This document shows, in pieces, positions 7,624 through 8,022 of a stretch of DNA of 8,022 bases (position 1 is its first letter; each line of letters starts with the position of its first letter). Below the pieces are notes generated by a model. That model was not told the origin of the DNA. It worked only from the letters and a program-made list of their open reading frames with translations, and searched no databases. The position numbers and the translations under genes were made by a program. This DNA is from Microbacterium sp. (GTDB taxonomy: Bacteria > Actinomycetota > Actinomycetes > Actinomycetales > Microbacteriaceae): assembly GCA_003248845.1 (NCBI GenBank), contig QFPD01000078.1, positions 1 through 8,022 of the forward strand, given 5' to 3'.

Positions 7624-8022
7624 AGAGCGTCTCCGCCCGCCGCCTGCTTGCCCTGAGCAGCGTTCGTCGCCGCAGCCGCGGACTCGGCCGTGGATGCCGT
7701 CTGCTGCGCGGCCTCGTTCGCGAGGAAGGTCTGGCTCGTCTGCACGTCCTGGTGCGTCGTGTCCGCGGCGGTCTGATCGATCACCGCGGTCGTCGACGAC
7801 AGCGCCGCCACCGATGTGTTGTCGGCCTCCTGCAGATCGCGGGCCGCCTGCCGCAGGGCGTCGGCGTTCTGCTTCACCACCGCGCGCACCGCGTCGGTGT
7901 GCTGTCCGATCATCGTCGCGGCGTCCTTCAGCCGCTGCAGGAACTCGTTCGACGCGGGCTCAGCGCCGTCGCCGTGGACGAGGGCGATCACGTCGCCGGC
8001 GGGCACGAGATCACCACCCTCG
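7620..8022 (-). CDS. Small helical EspC-like T7SS protein (probably 5'-truncated by the window)
   Basis: The frame is open to the right edge (134 codons visible including the stop). A GTG at 8006 would give a 128-residue protein, but the only possible Shine-Dalgarno (GAGGG, 8017-8021) is 10 bases away and the coding pattern continues to the edge, so a start outside the window is at least as likely. Counting from that GTG, residues 19-70 form an amphipathic helix with the pattern ADALRQAARDLQEAD (48-62), like the second helix of EspC-type (ESX-1 secreted, DUF2580-like) proteins. The tail (about 70-128) is rich in Ala, Thr, Gln and Ser. The family's usual YxxxD/E secretion motif would fall at 58-62, where Leu58 replaces Tyr. 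If the gene begins upstream, the missing part would supply the first helix of the hairpin. The stop overlaps the mycosin start. It is likely cargo or a cargo partner; the assignment is moderate and rests on pattern and context. Confidence 0.75.
   Translation of the reverse strand, partial: EGGDLVPAGDVIALVHGDGAEPASNEFLQRLKDAATMIGQHTDAVRAVVKQNADALRQAARDLQEADNTSVAALSSTTAVIDQTAADTTHQDVQTSQTFLANEAAQQTASTAESAAAATNAAQGKQAAGGDAL
7631..7634 (-). promoter_or_regulatory. Ribosome binding site of the mycosin gene
   Basis: GGAG on the minus strand lies 7 bases before the GTG at 7623, within the end of the preceding gene. It supports coupled translation and the GTG start, which also gives a complete signal peptide. 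Confidence 0.65.

Overview
The window is very GC-rich (about 72-75% in the lines I counted by hand). It is packed with genes on the minus strand only, uses GTG as well as ATG starts, and throws long stop-free shadow frames on both strands. This points to a high-GC actinobacterium. The gene content and the repeated word GGATGCC/GGCATCC make me think of Microbacteriaceae (for example Microbacterium), but that is an inference without a database search.

All six genes read right to left and form one type VII (ESX-like) secretion cluster. In transcription order they are: an EspC-like small helical protein, probably cut at its 5' end by the right edge (7620-8022); a mycosin-type membrane-anchored subtilase (6376-7623); a 490-residue protein with a helical head and a long Gly/Arg-rich tail, a candidate substrate or accessory factor (4907-6379); EccD, with a ubiquitin-like domain and about 11 membrane segments (3440-4831); a zinc-ribbon/RDD/FHA membrane protein (1779-3443); and EccC, the FtsK/SpoIIIE motor, which starts at 1782 and runs off the left edge just at its first Walker B motif.

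Four of the five junctions are 4-base start/stop overlaps (GTGA, ATGA, ATGA, GTGA). The only gap is 75 bases, between the 490-residue gene and eccD. The genes are therefore almost certainly co-transcribed and largely translationally coupled, with the main promoter to the right of the window. EccC and EccD would form the inner-membrane motor and channel. The mycosin would act on the outer face of the membrane. The FHA protein could gate the machine by phosphothreonine binding, and the EspC-like and 490-residue proteins are possible cargo. No EccB, EccE or canonical WXG100 pair lies within the window.

Points worth a second look: the mycosin keeps Asp/His/Ser but has lost several consensus residues around the active site, including the usual oxyanion Asn; the FHA protein followed by EccC reproduces the architecture of Firmicutes EssC split over two genes; the EspC-like protein lacks the Tyr of the YxxxD/E signal; the 490-residue protein is unfamiliar; and a 7-base word occurs about eight times more often than expected.
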